From Microbulbifer sp. GL-2 (lineage in GTDB: Bacteria; Pseudomonadota; Gammaproteobacteria; Pseudomonadales; Cellvibrionaceae), in the NCBI RefSeq assembly GCF_007183175.1, contig NZ_AP019807.1, positions 1,553,001 to 1,617,000 of the forward strand: a stretch of 64,000 bases of DNA, written 5' to 3'. The notes beneath the pieces were generated by a model, which had not been told where the DNA came from, did not search any database, and saw only the letters and a list, made by a program, of their open reading frames with translations. Positions 30,269 through 39,238 of this stretch are shown in pieces (position 1 is the stretch's first letter; each line of letters starts with the position of its first letter). The position numbers and the translations under genes were made by a program.

Positions 30269-31509
30269 AAATTTTCACTTTGCCGGATCTCGGGGAGGGT
30301 TTACCTGATGCAGTAGTACGAGAGTGGCATATCAGTGAGGGAGACAGCATAGTCGCTCATGAAAGCCTGGTGACGGTGGAAACTGCCAAGGCGCTAGTGG
30401 AGGTGCCTGCCCCCTGGGGAGGCAAAATCGAGAAGCTGTTCGCGGCTGAGGACGAAACCGTCAATGTAGGCGAACCTTTGGTAGGGTTTGCTGCTGAGGG
30501 TGAGACAGCCGGGGCCGAGGAAGTACCATCCCCAAGTCCCGAAGTTACGCAAAGTGGAATTCAAGAGCCTCCCCAAGCTGTCGAAGAACACAGCTCCAGC
30601 CGCGATAGTGGCACGGTTGTCGGCAAGTTGGAGCAGGGGCAGGGTGTCCTGGGCGCTGAACAAGGAATCTCTGAGGGTCCCAGTCGGCTGGCAACACCTT
30701 CAGTACGCGCCCTCGCCCGCCGTTTGGGGGTGGATTTACAACGACTTTCAGAAAATGGCGCTTTGGTGACTGAAGCCCAGGTGCGTTCGGCAGCGGATTC
30801 CATGCCGAAGACTGCGGGAAAGCCTAACGCTACTGCCCCCTGTACCAGCCCTGCATCCCCATTTTCCTCTTCCACCCAAAGAACTGACTCACAAGTGATT
30901 ATGTCGCCGGCGCGACGCGCCATGGGACTTTCCATGAGCCGTGCGCGGGACCAGGTGGCGCAGATTACCCTGTGCGACGATGCCGATATCTCCACTTGGT
31001 GGGGCAGTGAGCCGGCCTTATTACGCCTGATTCGCGCGGTGCAGACGGCATGTTTGACGGAACCAACGCTCAATGCCCTCTACCAGGAGGACCGGCTGGC
31101 CCCCCAACAGAGCGTGAATATTGGTTTGGCAGTAGATTCACCAAGAGGGCTATTTGTCCCGGTACTAAGGAACGTTGTGAAGCGCTCTGATAAAGAGTTG
31201 ATGCAGCAGGTCGCCGACTACAAGCACCAAGCCAGGGAGACAGGCATCGCACAGAGCGATTTACAGGGAGCAACCATACTGTTGTCTAATTTCGGTGCTA
31301 TCGCAGGCCGCTATGCCACTCCGGTAGTGTTGCCGCCAACTGTCGCGATTATTGGTGCTGGGCGGGTTTGCCAGGGGGTGGTAGTTGTAGACCGATGGCC
31401 AGCCATGCGCCCACTGTTGCCACTTTCCATCAGTGCTGATCATCGAGCCGTAACTGGCGGTGAGTTGGCGCGTTTTCTCCAGGCTATGTTGCAGGCACTT
31501 TCCAGCTGA
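30265..31509 (+). CDS. dihydrolipoamide acyltransferase (E2) of a 2-oxoacid dehydrogenase complex
   Basis: A 414-residue E2 with one lipoyl domain (residues 1-78; lipoyl-lysine Lys42 in ETAKALVEV), a Ser/Pro-rich linker, a peripheral subunit-binding domain near 140-175 (ATPSVRALARRLGVDLQRLS) and a C-terminal acyltransferase domain. The catalytic block reads SADHRAVTGGELARF: the His (393) is kept but the Asp of the usual DHRxxDG is Thr397. This variant may be normal for a subgroup. No E3 (lipoamide dehydrogenase) gene is present, so E3 must be supplied elsewhere. Third gene of the operon. Confidence 0.9.
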   Translation: MKIFTLPDLGEGLPDAVVREWHISEGDSIVAHESLVTVETAKALVEVPAPWGGKIEKLFAAEDETVNVGEPLVGFAAEGETAGAEEVPSPSPEVTQSGIQEPPQAVEEHSSSRDSGTVVGKLEQGQGVLGAEQGISEGPSRLATPSVRALARRLGVDLQRLSENGALVTEAQVRSAADSMPKTAGKPNATAPCTSPASPFSSSTQRTDSQVIMSPARRAMGLSMSRARDQVAQITLCDDADISTWWGSEPALLRLIRAVQTACLTEPTLNALYQEDRLAPQQSVNIGLAVDSPRGLFVPVLRNVVKRSDKELMQQVADYKHQARETGIAQSDLQGATILLSNFGAIAGRYATPVVLPPTVAIIGAGRVCQGVVVVDRWPAMRPLLPLSISADHRAVTGGELARFLQAMLQALSS

Positions 31510-31594
31510 ACGACACCCCAGTACTTCCCTCTCGTATTAAATCCGGCGCCGCAAAAGAATAATTGCCACCAATAAAACTAATGTGGGAACTTAC

Positions 31595-31630
31595 CTTTCG
31601 TTTTGCTATCTTTAAGTTTCGAAACGAAAG
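31595..31630 (+). promoter_or_regulatory. inverted-repeat operator upstream of the DeoR-type regulator
   Basis: Perfect 9-base inverted repeat CTTTCGTTT (31595-31603) and AAACGAAAG (31622-31630), 18 bases apart. The right arm is embedded in a further palindrome GTTTCGAAAC (31617-31626). TTTCGTTT-type repeats are the known operator style of DeoR-family sugar regulators such as AgaR. Lying 10 bases before the regulator's ATG, it is most likely an autoregulatory site, possibly also controlling glmS. Confidence 0.7.
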
Positions 31631-31640
31631 TTAACCATCC

Positions 31641-32411
31641 ATGTCCAAACGTAATACACAACAACGTCGCCACGGCATTATGAGCCTGCTCAATGAGGCT
31701 GGTGAGGCCAGTGTTGAGCTGTTGGCGCGACGCTTCGAAACCTCTGAGGTTACGATTCGAAAGGATTTAACCGCGATGGAAAACCACGGCTTGCTACTGC
31801 GCCGCCGTGGCGGTGCTATTCCGGTACCGCGGGAATTGGTGGTGGAGGAAGGCCCCTCGGAGGTCAAGCGCGCAATTGGCCGTGCAGCGGCGGCACTTAT
31901 TCCTGATCACCACCGCATTGTTATCGATTACGGCCGCACCACCGCGGCAATGATCCCCGAGTTGGAACGCAAGCGAGGCCTGGTTGTAATGACCAACTCC
32001 CTACATGTGGCTAACGCTTTGCGCGAGTTGGAAAACGAGCCCACGCTGCTGATGACCGGAGGTACCTGGGATCCCCACTTTGAGGCGTTTCAGGGCAAGG
32101 TGGCGGAACAGGTACTGCGGGATTACGACTTTGATCGCGCCTTTATCGGTGCCGATGGAATAGATCTGGAACGTGGCACCTGTACATTTAACGAACAGAT
32201 TGGCTTGTCGCGCATAATGGCTGAAGTTGCCCGCGAGGTGGTGGTGTTAGCGGAATCCAGCAAAGTGGGTAGGCGTATCCCAAATCTGGAGCTGCCCTGG
32301 GAGCGAATAGATACCCTGGTAACTGATGCGGGCTTAAGTGACTGCGCCCAGGAACAAATTGAGACGCTGGGGATACAGGTAATTCGTGCAGATGCGACAG
32401 GCAGAGCCTAG
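31641..32411 (+). CDS. DeoR/GlpR-family transcriptional regulator
   Basis: A 256-residue repressor. The N-terminal winged helix-turn-helix (residues 8-60) has ELLARRFETSEVTIRKDLTAM, the DeoR signature, followed by RRRGGAIPVP. The C-terminal sugar-phosphate sensor domain shows DYGRTTAAMIPEL, VMTNSLHVANAL, LLMTGGTW and FIGADGIDLERGTCTFNE. Position immediately before glmS (53 bases) suggests control of amino-sugar synthesis in response to a sugar phosphate. That link is inference from context and the operator just upstream. Confidence 0.92.
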   Translation: MSKRNTQQRRHGIMSLLNEAGEASVELLARRFETSEVTIRKDLTAMENHGLLLRRRGGAIPVPRELVVEEGPSEVKRAIGRAAAALIPDHHRIVIDYGRTTAAMIPELERKRGLVVMTNSLHVANALRELENEPTLLMTGGTWDPHFEAFQGKVAEQVLRDYDFDRAFIGADGIDLERGTCTFNEQIGLSRIMAEVAREVVVLAESSKVGRRIPNLELPWERIDTLVTDAGLSDCAQEQIETLGIQVIRADATGRA

Positions 32412-32464
32412 CCAAGGTTAGGAAAAGAAATAAACATTGAAAATTGATTTACTAGGAGATCAAC

Positions 32465-34294
32465 ATGTGTGGAATTGTTGGCGCCCTTGCGCAGCGCAAT
32501 GTAACTGAAATTCTGCTGGAGGGATTGCGTCGCCTCGAATATCGCGGCTACGACTCAGCGGGAGTCTGCCTGCGTAATGATGATGGCCAGCTGCAATTGC
32601 GCAAGAGCCTGGGCAAAGTGGCCGACCTGGAAGCCAAGCTTGAAGTGGACCCCGCCGAGGGCCACCAGGGCATCGCTCATACCCGGTGGGCTACACACGG
32701 GGTTCCATCCGATGAAAATGCGCACCCGCACATGTCCGGCCACATCGCTCTGGTACATAACGGCATTATTGAAAACCATCAGGTTTTACGTTCAGAGCTT
32801 CGGGAAAAAGGTTATCAATTTGCTTCAGATACCGACACAGAGGTGGTGGTGCATCTGATTCACTCCCTGAGCAAAGAAGGGCTCAGTTTGGTGGATGCTG
32901 TAGGTAAGGCCACACAAATGCTCGAAGGTGCTTATGCGCTCGCCGTCATCAGCAGAGAGGAGCCTGAAGTCCTGGCTTGCGCTCGTTATGGCAGCCCCCT
33001 GGTCTTGGGCGTTGGTATTGAGGAAAACTTTATTGCCTCAGATCCTATGGCCCTGCGCCAGGTTACCGACCGCTTTATCTTCCTTGAGGAAGGCGATGTT
33101 GCCGAGGTACGCCGCGGTGGTATTTCTGTGAGAGATAAACAGGGGCAAGAAGTCAGCCGCCCGGTTCATAAGCTGGATGGTGGTCACGATGTGGCTGACA
33201 AAGGGCGCTACCGCCACTATATGCAGAAAGAAATTTTTGAGCAGCCGGAAGTAGTAGCTGCGACCCTGGCTGGGCGTATTGGCGATCAATCTGTTTTGTC
33301 CCAGGCACTGGGCACCCGAGCTCAAGAAATACTGCCGCAGGTGCAACAGATACAGATTGTCGCTTGTGGAACCAGCTACCACGCAGGGATGGTGGCTCGC
33401 TATTGGTTGGAGGATTGGGCCGGAGTTCCTTGTTCGGTGGAAGTGGCTAGCGAGCTGCGTTATCGCAAAACAGTGGTGCGACCGGGCACCCTGTTTGTCA
33501 CCATCTCCCAGTCTGGTGAAACTGCGGATACCCTGGCGGCCTTGCGCCAGGCGCGGGAGCTTGGCTACCTGGCATCCATGACTATCTGCAATGTGCCTAA
33601 CAGTTCACTGGTGCGAGAATCTGAGCTTTCCCTGATGACCGAAGCCGGCCCTGAAATTGGTGTGGCCTCCACCAAGGCTTTCACCACCCAGTTAGTAGCC
33701 CTGCAACTGTTCTGTATCGCAATGGCCAAGGCCAATGGTCTCTCCTCTGAACGAGAAGCAGAACTGGTTGACGCTTTGCACAAATTACCGCAGTTGATGG
33801 AGGATTTTACTGCTCTCGATAAGGTGGTTCAGCACACCAGTGAGGCTTTCGCGGAAAAGAATCATGCATTGTTCCTCGGCCGCGGTGTCGAGTTCCCGAT
33901 CGCTTTGGAAGGAGCCCTGAAGCTTAAGGAAATCTCCTATATCCATGCCGAAGCTTATCCGGCAGGGGAGCTCAAGCACGGTCCCCTGGCGCTGGTGGAT
34001 GCGGACATGCCGGTGATCGTTGTGGCGCCAAACAATGAGTTGTTGGAAAAGCTCAAGTCCAACTTGCAGGAAGTGCGCGCGCGCGGTGGCCAGCTATTTG
34101 TATTTGCCAGCCCCACGGCCGGTTTTACCAGTGAGGAGGGAGTAACCGTAATAGAGGTACCGGACTCCCCAGAGAGCCTGGCACCGATTCTCTATACTGT
34201 GCCCTTACAGCTGCTCAGCTATCATGTGGCGGTACTGAAAGGCACCGATGTGGACCAGCCGAGGAACCTGGCTAAGTCGGTAACTGTAGAGTAA
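32465..34294 (+). CDS. glmS: glutamine-fructose-6-phosphate aminotransferase (isomerising)
   Basis: A 609-residue enzyme producing glucosamine-6-phosphate, first step toward UDP-GlcNAc. MCGIVGA gives the N-terminal nucleophile Cys after Met removal; HTRWATHG and HNGIIENH belong to the glutaminase domain. Two SIS isomerase domains follow ([65 protein letters not shown]), ending [10 protein letters not shown]. Length is that of E. coli GlmS. A good ribosome site (AGGAG) precedes it. Confidence 0.98.
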   Translation: MCGIVGALAQRNVTEILLEGLRRLEYRGYDSAGVCLRNDDGQLQLRKSLGKVADLEAKLEVDPAEGHQGIAHTRWATHGVPSDENAHPHMSGHIALVHNGIIENHQVLRSELREKGYQFASDTDTEVVVHLIHSLSKEGLSLVDAVGKATQMLEGAYALAVISREEPEVLACARYGSPLVLGVGIEENFIASDPMALRQVTDRFIFLEEGDVAEVRRGGISVRDKQGQEVSRPVHKLDGGHDVADKGRYRHYMQKEIFEQPEVVAATLAGRIGDQSVLSQALGTRAQEILPQVQQIQIVACGTSYHAGMVARYWLEDWAGVPCSVEVASELRYRKTVVRPGTLFVTISQSGETADTLAALRQARELGYLASMTICNVPNSSLVRESELSLMTEAGPEIGVASTKAFTTQLVALQLFCIAMAKANGLSSEREAELVDALHKLPQLMEDFTALDKVVQHTSEAFAEKNHALFLGRGVEFPIALEGALKLKEISYIHAEAYPAGELKHGPLALVDADMPVIVVAPNNELLEKLKSNLQEVRARGGQLFVFASPTAGFTSEEGVTVIEVPDSPESLAPILYTVPLQLLSYHVAVLKGTDVDQPRNLAKSVTVE

Positions 34295-34318
34295 ACCCCT
34301 TATAGCCAGGGATGGCTT

Positions 34319-35164
34319 ATGAATAAACCTGCAGAGCGGTTTGCATTTACCACCTCAGATGGGGTGACTCTCAGATACCTGCAGGCGGGCTCGGGGCCGA
34401 CTCTGTTGATTCTGCATGGTTGGTCCCAGGGAGCTGCTTTATTCAAGCACCAGCTCGCCGGATTGAGTGATCACTTGCAAGTGATCGCCCTGGATATGCG
34501 CGGCCACGGCCTCTCTGATAAACCCTCACATGGCTACCGCATTGCCCGCTTGGCTAAGGACCTGCAGGAACTGATTACTGTCCTCAGGCCATATCCACTC
34601 TACCTGCTTGGCCATTCGGCCGGTGCTTCGGTTATCTGGAGTTATCTGGAGATGTTCGGCGATTCCCAGGTTTCCAAGTTGGTTTTTATCGATGAGCCCG
34701 CGGCCCTACTCGCCGATCCTGGCTGGTCGGAAAAGCAGTGTTTAGATGCAGGGGCAATTATCACGCCCGACGGACTTTACCAGTTTACCAACCAATTGAT
34801 CGGGCCCGACGCCGAGCGAACCACTCGGAATATCCTGGAGTCCATGGTGACCCCGGTGATGTCCCCTCAAGAGCGAGACGAGTTGCTAGCGATTAACCTG
34901 CAATTTCCCCGAACTCTGGCAGCGCGCCTGTTTATTGACAATGTCACCCGTGACTGGCGAGATTTTATACCCCGCATTCAAAAGCCCACCATGATCACCT
35001 TCGGCAGGGCCAGTCCCCACCCGGTGGAATGCCAGCAATGGATTCACAAGCAAATTCTAGGTTCGCGACTGGAAATTATTGAGGCTAGCGACGGGGGCAG
35101 TCACTTCCTGTTTCTGGAAGCAGCAAGAAGATTCAATGCACTTCTGCGCGATTTTTTGGGCTAG
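34319..35164 (+). CDS. alpha/beta-hydrolase fold protein
   Basis: A 281-residue cytosolic hydrolase. HGWSQGAALFKHQL is the oxyanion-hole region, DMRGHGLSDKP is typical of the fold, GHSAGAS holds the nucleophile Ser100, and GGSHFLFLEAARRF near the end carries the histidine. The family includes haloperoxidase-like and epoxide or ester hydrolases; substrate unknown. It follows glmS by 24 bases, so read-through is possible, but a functional link is not evident. Confidence 0.85.
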   Translation: MNKPAERFAFTTSDGVTLRYLQAGSGPTLLILHGWSQGAALFKHQLAGLSDHLQVIALDMRGHGLSDKPSHGYRIARLAKDLQELITVLRPYPLYLLGHSAGASVIWSYLEMFGDSQVSKLVFIDEPAALLADPGWSEKQCLDAGAIITPDGLYQFTNQLIGPDAERTTRNILESMVTPVMSPQERDELLAINLQFPRTLAARLFIDNVTRDWRDFIPRIQKPTMITFGRASPHPVECQQWIHKQILGSRLEIIEASDGGSHFLFLEAARRFNALLRDFLG

Positions 35165-35360
35165 CTCCACAGAGTTTTCCACAGGCGTTGCTTCAATCAA
35201 GGCCGCATTATCCAGTGGGTAACTAGGCAGCAACTTACAGATAATCTGGTTTTTATCATATTTTTTGAAACACCTTACATATTGAGGCGGTTTTTCTTGT
35301 GAATAACAATGATTAGGATGGTTTTATCTTAATCACGCTGCTCACACAGGAAGTTTTATC

Positions 35361-36380
35361 ATGATGAAGGCCGTAGGTTACCAACATTCTCTGCCTATCT
35401 CTGACCCCCAATCCCTGCAGGATATTTCCCTGCCGGTTCCCAAGGCGACTGGGCGAGATTTACTGGTTGAGGTGCGAGCAATATCGGTAAATCCTGTGGA
35501 TACTAAAGTGCGCTCCAGATCTGTACCGGCTGTGGGGCAGTGGAAAGTCCTGGGGTGGGATGCCGTGGGGATCGTAAGAGAAGTGGGTCCCGAAGTCACA
35601 GAGTTCGCCGTCGGGGATCGTGTTTGGTATGCAGGTGATATTTCCCGCCCAGGCAGCAATGCCCAGTATCAGTTGGTGGATGAGCGCATCGTCGGCCGAG
35701 CGCCCTGTAATTTGTCTGATGCTGAGGCCGCCGCCCTGCCCCTGACTGCTATTACTGCCTGGGAACTGCTTTTTGATCGTTTACAAGTCGAGGTGGGTAA
35801 AGAGGACAAGAGCAAGTCTGTTTTGGTGATCGGTGCTGCGGGAGGCGTAGGCTCCATTCTCGTTCAGTTGGCCCGGCGCCTGACGAATCTCAGGGTTATT
35901 GGCACAGCCTCACGCCCAGAAACGAAGGCCTGGCTGGAACAGCTTGGTGCGCATCATGTGATTAATCACTGCAATCCCTTGAGTGAAGCATTGGCAGGCG
36001 CAGGCTTCGGTGAGATCGATTATGTCGTTAGCCTGACCAATACTGAGGATCACCAAGCTGAGATCGTAAAGAGCATAAAGCCCCAGGGTAAGTTTGCGTT
36101 AATTGATGATCCCCCGTCACTCGATGTATCTGCATTGAAGCAGAAAAGCATCTCTCTTCACTGGGAGTTTATGTTTACTCGCTCGCTATTTGAAACTGAA
36201 GATATGCGCGCGCAAAATCAACTACTCAGTGAATTGGCTGGCTTAATTGATAGCGGGTTAATAAAGACTACTCTTGGCCAATTTTTTGGAAAAATAAATG
36301 CAGAAAATCTGCGCAAGGCCCATGCCATGGTAGAGTCAAAGGCGACTAAAGGAAAAATTGTCCTGGAAGGGTTTGAATAA
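35361..36380 (+). CDS. zinc-type MDR alcohol dehydrogenase family protein (quinone oxidoreductase-like)
   Basis: A 339-residue NAD(P)H-dependent medium-chain dehydrogenase/reductase. MMKAVGYQHSLPISDPQSL, SVNPVDTKVRS, LGWDAVGIVREVG and VLVIGAAGGVGSILVQLARR (cofactor loop) match the ADH-family subgroup resembling quinone reductases. The Cys-rich structural zinc loop of true alcohol dehydrogenases is absent. Stands alone between two gaps of about 200-290 bases; AGGA lies about 9 bases before the ATG. Confidence 0.87.
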   Translation: MMKAVGYQHSLPISDPQSLQDISLPVPKATGRDLLVEVRAISVNPVDTKVRSRSVPAVGQWKVLGWDAVGIVREVGPEVTEFAVGDRVWYAGDISRPGSNAQYQLVDERIVGRAPCNLSDAEAAALPLTAITAWELLFDRLQVEVGKEDKSKSVLVIGAAGGVGSILVQLARRLTNLRVIGTASRPETKAWLEQLGAHHVINHCNPLSEALAGAGFGEIDYVVSLTNTEDHQAEIVKSIKPQGKFALIDDPPSLDVSALKQKSISLHWEFMFTRSLFETEDMRAQNQLLSELAGLIDSGLIKTTLGQFFGKINAENLRKAHAMVESKATKGKIVLEGFE

Positions 36381-36667
36381 CTCCCGGGAAAAAATTTCTT
36401 TTGGGTCCTATTTGCGGATTTATTTTTTCTCTTAAAAGAACGGGTTATAAATAAATGACTCATTTTTTTGGGGGGGGAATAAATATAACTGTTTTTGGCG
36501 TGGGAAAAATTACGGATTCTCCCCAAAGATATATCTCATTTAAAGACATGAAAGTCATTTCTTTGCAGAATATATAAAAAATAACTCTCACGTCTACACT
36601 CGCCGGACATTGATGTTACGTGTTATAACCGGATTTCGGAATTTTCCCTGTTAAAGAGGTCCGGCCG
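36381..36667. other. AT-rich intergenic gap with a T7-G8 homopolymer junction
   Basis: A 287-base stretch without a gene, carrying the promoter of the next gene. It contains seven T then eight G (36463-36477). The G8 run is likely unstable in replication and in sequencing. AAAGAGGTCCGG just before 36668 is the ribosome site of the next gene. Confidence 0.5.
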
Positions 36668-37483
36668 ATGAGCACTGTAGAAACAACAAGAAAAAAAACA
36701 GGCATCGATGCAGCAGTTATGAATGGTGACATTAATATGTTGCTGGGAGACCCTCTATTACCACCGACACAGGTACGTGAAGAGCGCAAAAGAAAACTGA
36801 CAGCTGCTTTTCGATTATTTGGAAAATTTGGCTACGATGAGGGAATTGCCGGCCACATTACTGTACGGGACCCTGAGTTTGAGGATCATTTTTGGGTAAA
36901 TCCCATGGGAGTGGCGTTCCAGAAAATGCGCATGTCGCAGCTACTGTTGGTCAACCACAAAGGGGAGGTGGTAGAGGGCGACGGTTATTTAAATGGAGCC
37001 GCTTTTACCATTCACTCCCATATTCACCGGACCCGCCCGGAAATTGTAGCGGCGGCCCACGCGCACTCTCTATTTGGAAAAAGTTGGTCTACCCTGGGGC
37101 GTTTACTGGACCCAATTACCCAGGATGCCTGTGCTTTCTTTGATGACCATGGTTTGTTGGATACCTTTTCTGGTGTTGTGCTGGAAATGGGAGAAGGTGC
37201 GGCCCTGGCACAAGCGCTGAGCCATTACAAAGCGCTGATATTGCAGAACCACGGTCTGCTGACTGTGGGAAAAACTGTGGATGAAGCTGCCTGGTGGTAT
37301 ATCACGATGGAGCGCAGTTGCCAGGCGCAATTAATGGCTGAGGCGGCGGGAAAACCGGTTTTGATTGAACCAGAAGTAGCTATCCGTACACGTGCGGTAG
37401 TGGGTACGGAGTTGGCAGGGTTATTCAGCTTCCAGCCATTATACAGCGTGATCTGCGAGGAGCAGCCGGATATGTTTGATTAG
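36668..37483 (+). CDS. class II aldolase/adducin domain protein
   Basis: A 271-residue protein. FGYDEGIAGHITVRDP, WVNPMG, HSHIHRTRPEIVAAAHAHS (zinc-binding His131 and His133) and LQNHGLLTVGKTVDEAAWWY (zinc His) are the class II aldolase fold. Proteins of this subgroup, with the long N-terminal lead and the C-terminal VGTELAGLFSFQPLY, are usually annotated as class II aldolase/adducin family or decarboxylase-like; substrate unknown. Monocistronic by position. Confidence 0.88.
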   Translation: MSTVETTRKKTGIDAAVMNGDINMLLGDPLLPPTQVREERKRKLTAAFRLFGKFGYDEGIAGHITVRDPEFEDHFWVNPMGVAFQKMRMSQLLLVNHKGEVVEGDGYLNGAAFTIHSHIHRTRPEIVAAAHAHSLFGKSWSTLGRLLDPITQDACAFFDDHGLLDTFSGVVLEMGEGAALAQALSHYKALILQNHGLLTVGKTVDEAAWWYITMERSCQAQLMAEAAGKPVLIEPEVAIRTRAVVGTELAGLFSFQPLYSVICEEQPDMFD

Positions 37484-37530
37484 CTAAGTACACTTATGGC
37501 ATCCGCAGTTTCCTATACTGGCTGAAATGA

Positions 37531-37554
37531 TTAACCCGATGCATGTCGGGTTAA
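37531..37554. promoter_or_regulatory. perfect hairpin/palindrome ahead of the antiporter gene
   Basis: Nine-base stem TTAACCCGA / TCGGGTTAA around the loop TGCATG. No T-run follows, so it is not a canonical terminator. It lies 47 bases after the aldolase gene and 42 bases before the antiporter ATG, so it could be a 3' end hairpin or an operator. Confidence 0.5.
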
Positions 37555-37596
37555 ATGCCACTGCGCGGCGGGCCTCATAAGGATCCTGAGCAAGCG

Positions 37597-39216
37597 ATGC
37601 ACTATCTCGTAATTGCACTACTGTTGCTGTTAGTGGTGGCTCTCAGCCTTATTGTCGCGCGTATTCTCCCTTTGCCTATTCCCCTGCCGTTACTTCAGAT
37701 TGTCGGCGGTTTTCTCCTCGGCAGTATTTTTGGCATCAAGATACCGCTAGACCCTGAAATCTTCTTCCTGCTTTTTATCCCGCCGCTGTTATTTCTGGCC
37801 GGTTGGCGTATCCCCAAAGGAGCTTTTTTCAGGGATCTCGGGTTAATTGCCACTTTGGCCGTTGGTCTGGTGATCTTTACCGTTGTGGGCATGGGGTACT
37901 TTATCTATTGGCTGGTTCCGGTCATGCCTATTGCCGTGGCTTTTGCCGTAGCGGCGATACTGGCGCCCACAGATCCGGTCGCGGTTTCTGCTGTGCACGG
38001 TGGCAACGCCATGCCGGCGCGACTGGAGCATATTCTCGCTGGGGAATCTCTGTTTAACGATGCCTCGGGGCTGGATATCTTTCGTTTCGCGGTAGCGGCC
38101 GCGATGACCGGAAGCTTTTCCTTTTCACAGGCAGTAGGTGGTTTTGTCTGGGTTGCCGTGGGCGGCATTGCTATCGGCGCTGGCGTTGCGTTTATTTGTG
38201 GGTATCTGCTGCGTTTGCTGGTGCGAATTGGAGGTGAGGATTCAGTAATACAGATACTGGTGAGCCTGCTGGTGCCTTTTGCCGCCTACATGACGGGGCA
38301 GAGTCTCGAAGTCTCGGGCATCCTGGCGGCCGCAACAGCGGGTATAGCTACCCACTACACCAGTTTGCATGGCTCGGAAATGTCCACTACTCGTATGGAT
38401 CGTCGCGCGGTCTGGAATACAGTACAAACAGTATTGGATGGGATTATCTTTGTATTACTGGGGGAGCAGTTGGTGCGCCTATCTGAGGTGGACCTAGTGG
38501 GTACCAGGCATACGGGCTTAGGCGTGGTGGCTCTATATATCCTGGCAATCTCACTGGCCCTGCTGTTACTGCGCTTCGTCTGGGTATGGGTGTCTCTCTA
38601 CTTTTCCCGTTTTCGTCAAAGTATTCGCTCTCTCTCGGAGCATTTTACTTTGGTGAGTGTTTTGACTGTGGCTGGAGTGCGTGGCGCAATCACTTTGGCC
38701 GGTGCTTTCTCCTTGCCCCTGCTGTTGCACGACGGTTCGCCCTTGCCAGGGCGAGAGTTGGCACTGGCAATCGCTATGGGGGTTATCCTCTTTTCACTAT
38801 TGCTGGCCAGCTTTGCTCTTCCACTTTTACTGAAGCATTTACCGGACACACCGCAACTGGCAGCGATTGGCGATGAGCGGGGCGCAAGAATGTCTGCGGC
38901 CAAGGCTGCAGAGCAGCGTTTGGTGGTACTGCGCAGCAGCATCAATGCGCATTGGGAGCATAAAGATGTTGCTTATGAGGTCGTCGATCATTTGCTTGAG
39001 GTATATCGTCGTCGTATCAGCACCGGCGACGATGAATGTGATGAACAGGTATGGGTGCGTGCGCGAGTGGAGCGTAATTTCCGCCTGGCGGCTCTCGCCG
39101 CCGAGCGCAAACAACTCCTTGCCTTACGGATACGCAGGGAAATCGATGATGAACTGCACCGCAAACTGGTATTGGAATTGGACCTGGTAGAGGCCAGCCT
39201 AATATCAAAAGGCTAG
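37597..39216 (+). CDS. CPA1-family Na+/H+ antiporter (YjcE/NhaP type)
   Basis: A 539-residue inner-membrane antiporter. About 12 membrane segments up to residue 420, with LAPTDPVAVSAVHGG and GESLFNDASGLDIF, which hold the conserved Asp residues of CPA1 exchangers, then a soluble helical tail of about 120 residues. It resembles E. coli YjcE from the N-terminus on (LPIPLPLLQIVGGFLLG). ATG at 37597 is preferred because it starts immediately before the first membrane helix; an in-frame ATG at 37555 lies inside the preceding hairpin region and has no ribosome site. Confidence 0.9.
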   Translation: MHYLVIALLLLLVVALSLIVARILPLPIPLPLLQIVGGFLLGSIFGIKIPLDPEIFFLLFIPPLLFLAGWRIPKGAFFRDLGLIATLAVGLVIFTVVGMGYFIYWLVPVMPIAVAFAVAAILAPTDPVAVSAVHGGNAMPARLEHILAGESLFNDASGLDIFRFAVAAAMTGSFSFSQAVGGFVWVAVGGIAIGAGVAFICGYLLRLLVRIGGEDSVIQILVSLLVPFAAYMTGQSLEVSGILAAATAGIATHYTSLHGSEMSTTRMDRRAVWNTVQTVLDGIIFVLLGEQLVRLSEVDLVGTRHTGLGVVALYILAISLALLLLRFVWVWVSLYFSRFRQSIRSLSEHFTLVSVLTVAGVRGAITLAGAFSLPLLLHDGSPLPGRELALAIAMGVILFSLLLASFALPLLLKHLPDTPQLAAIGDERGARMSAAKAAEQRLVVLRSSINAHWEHKDVAYEVVDHLLEVYRRRISTGDDECDEQVWVRARVERNFRLAALAAERKQLLALRIRREIDDELHRKLVLELDLVEASLISKG

Positions 39217-39238
39217 GCAGCCACTTCCTTTTTGAGCG

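Noticed and set aside
32412..32464. glmS ribozyme/riboswitch
   Set aside because: The gap before glmS is only 53 bases and shows no ribozyme structure; that element belongs to Gram-positive bacteria.
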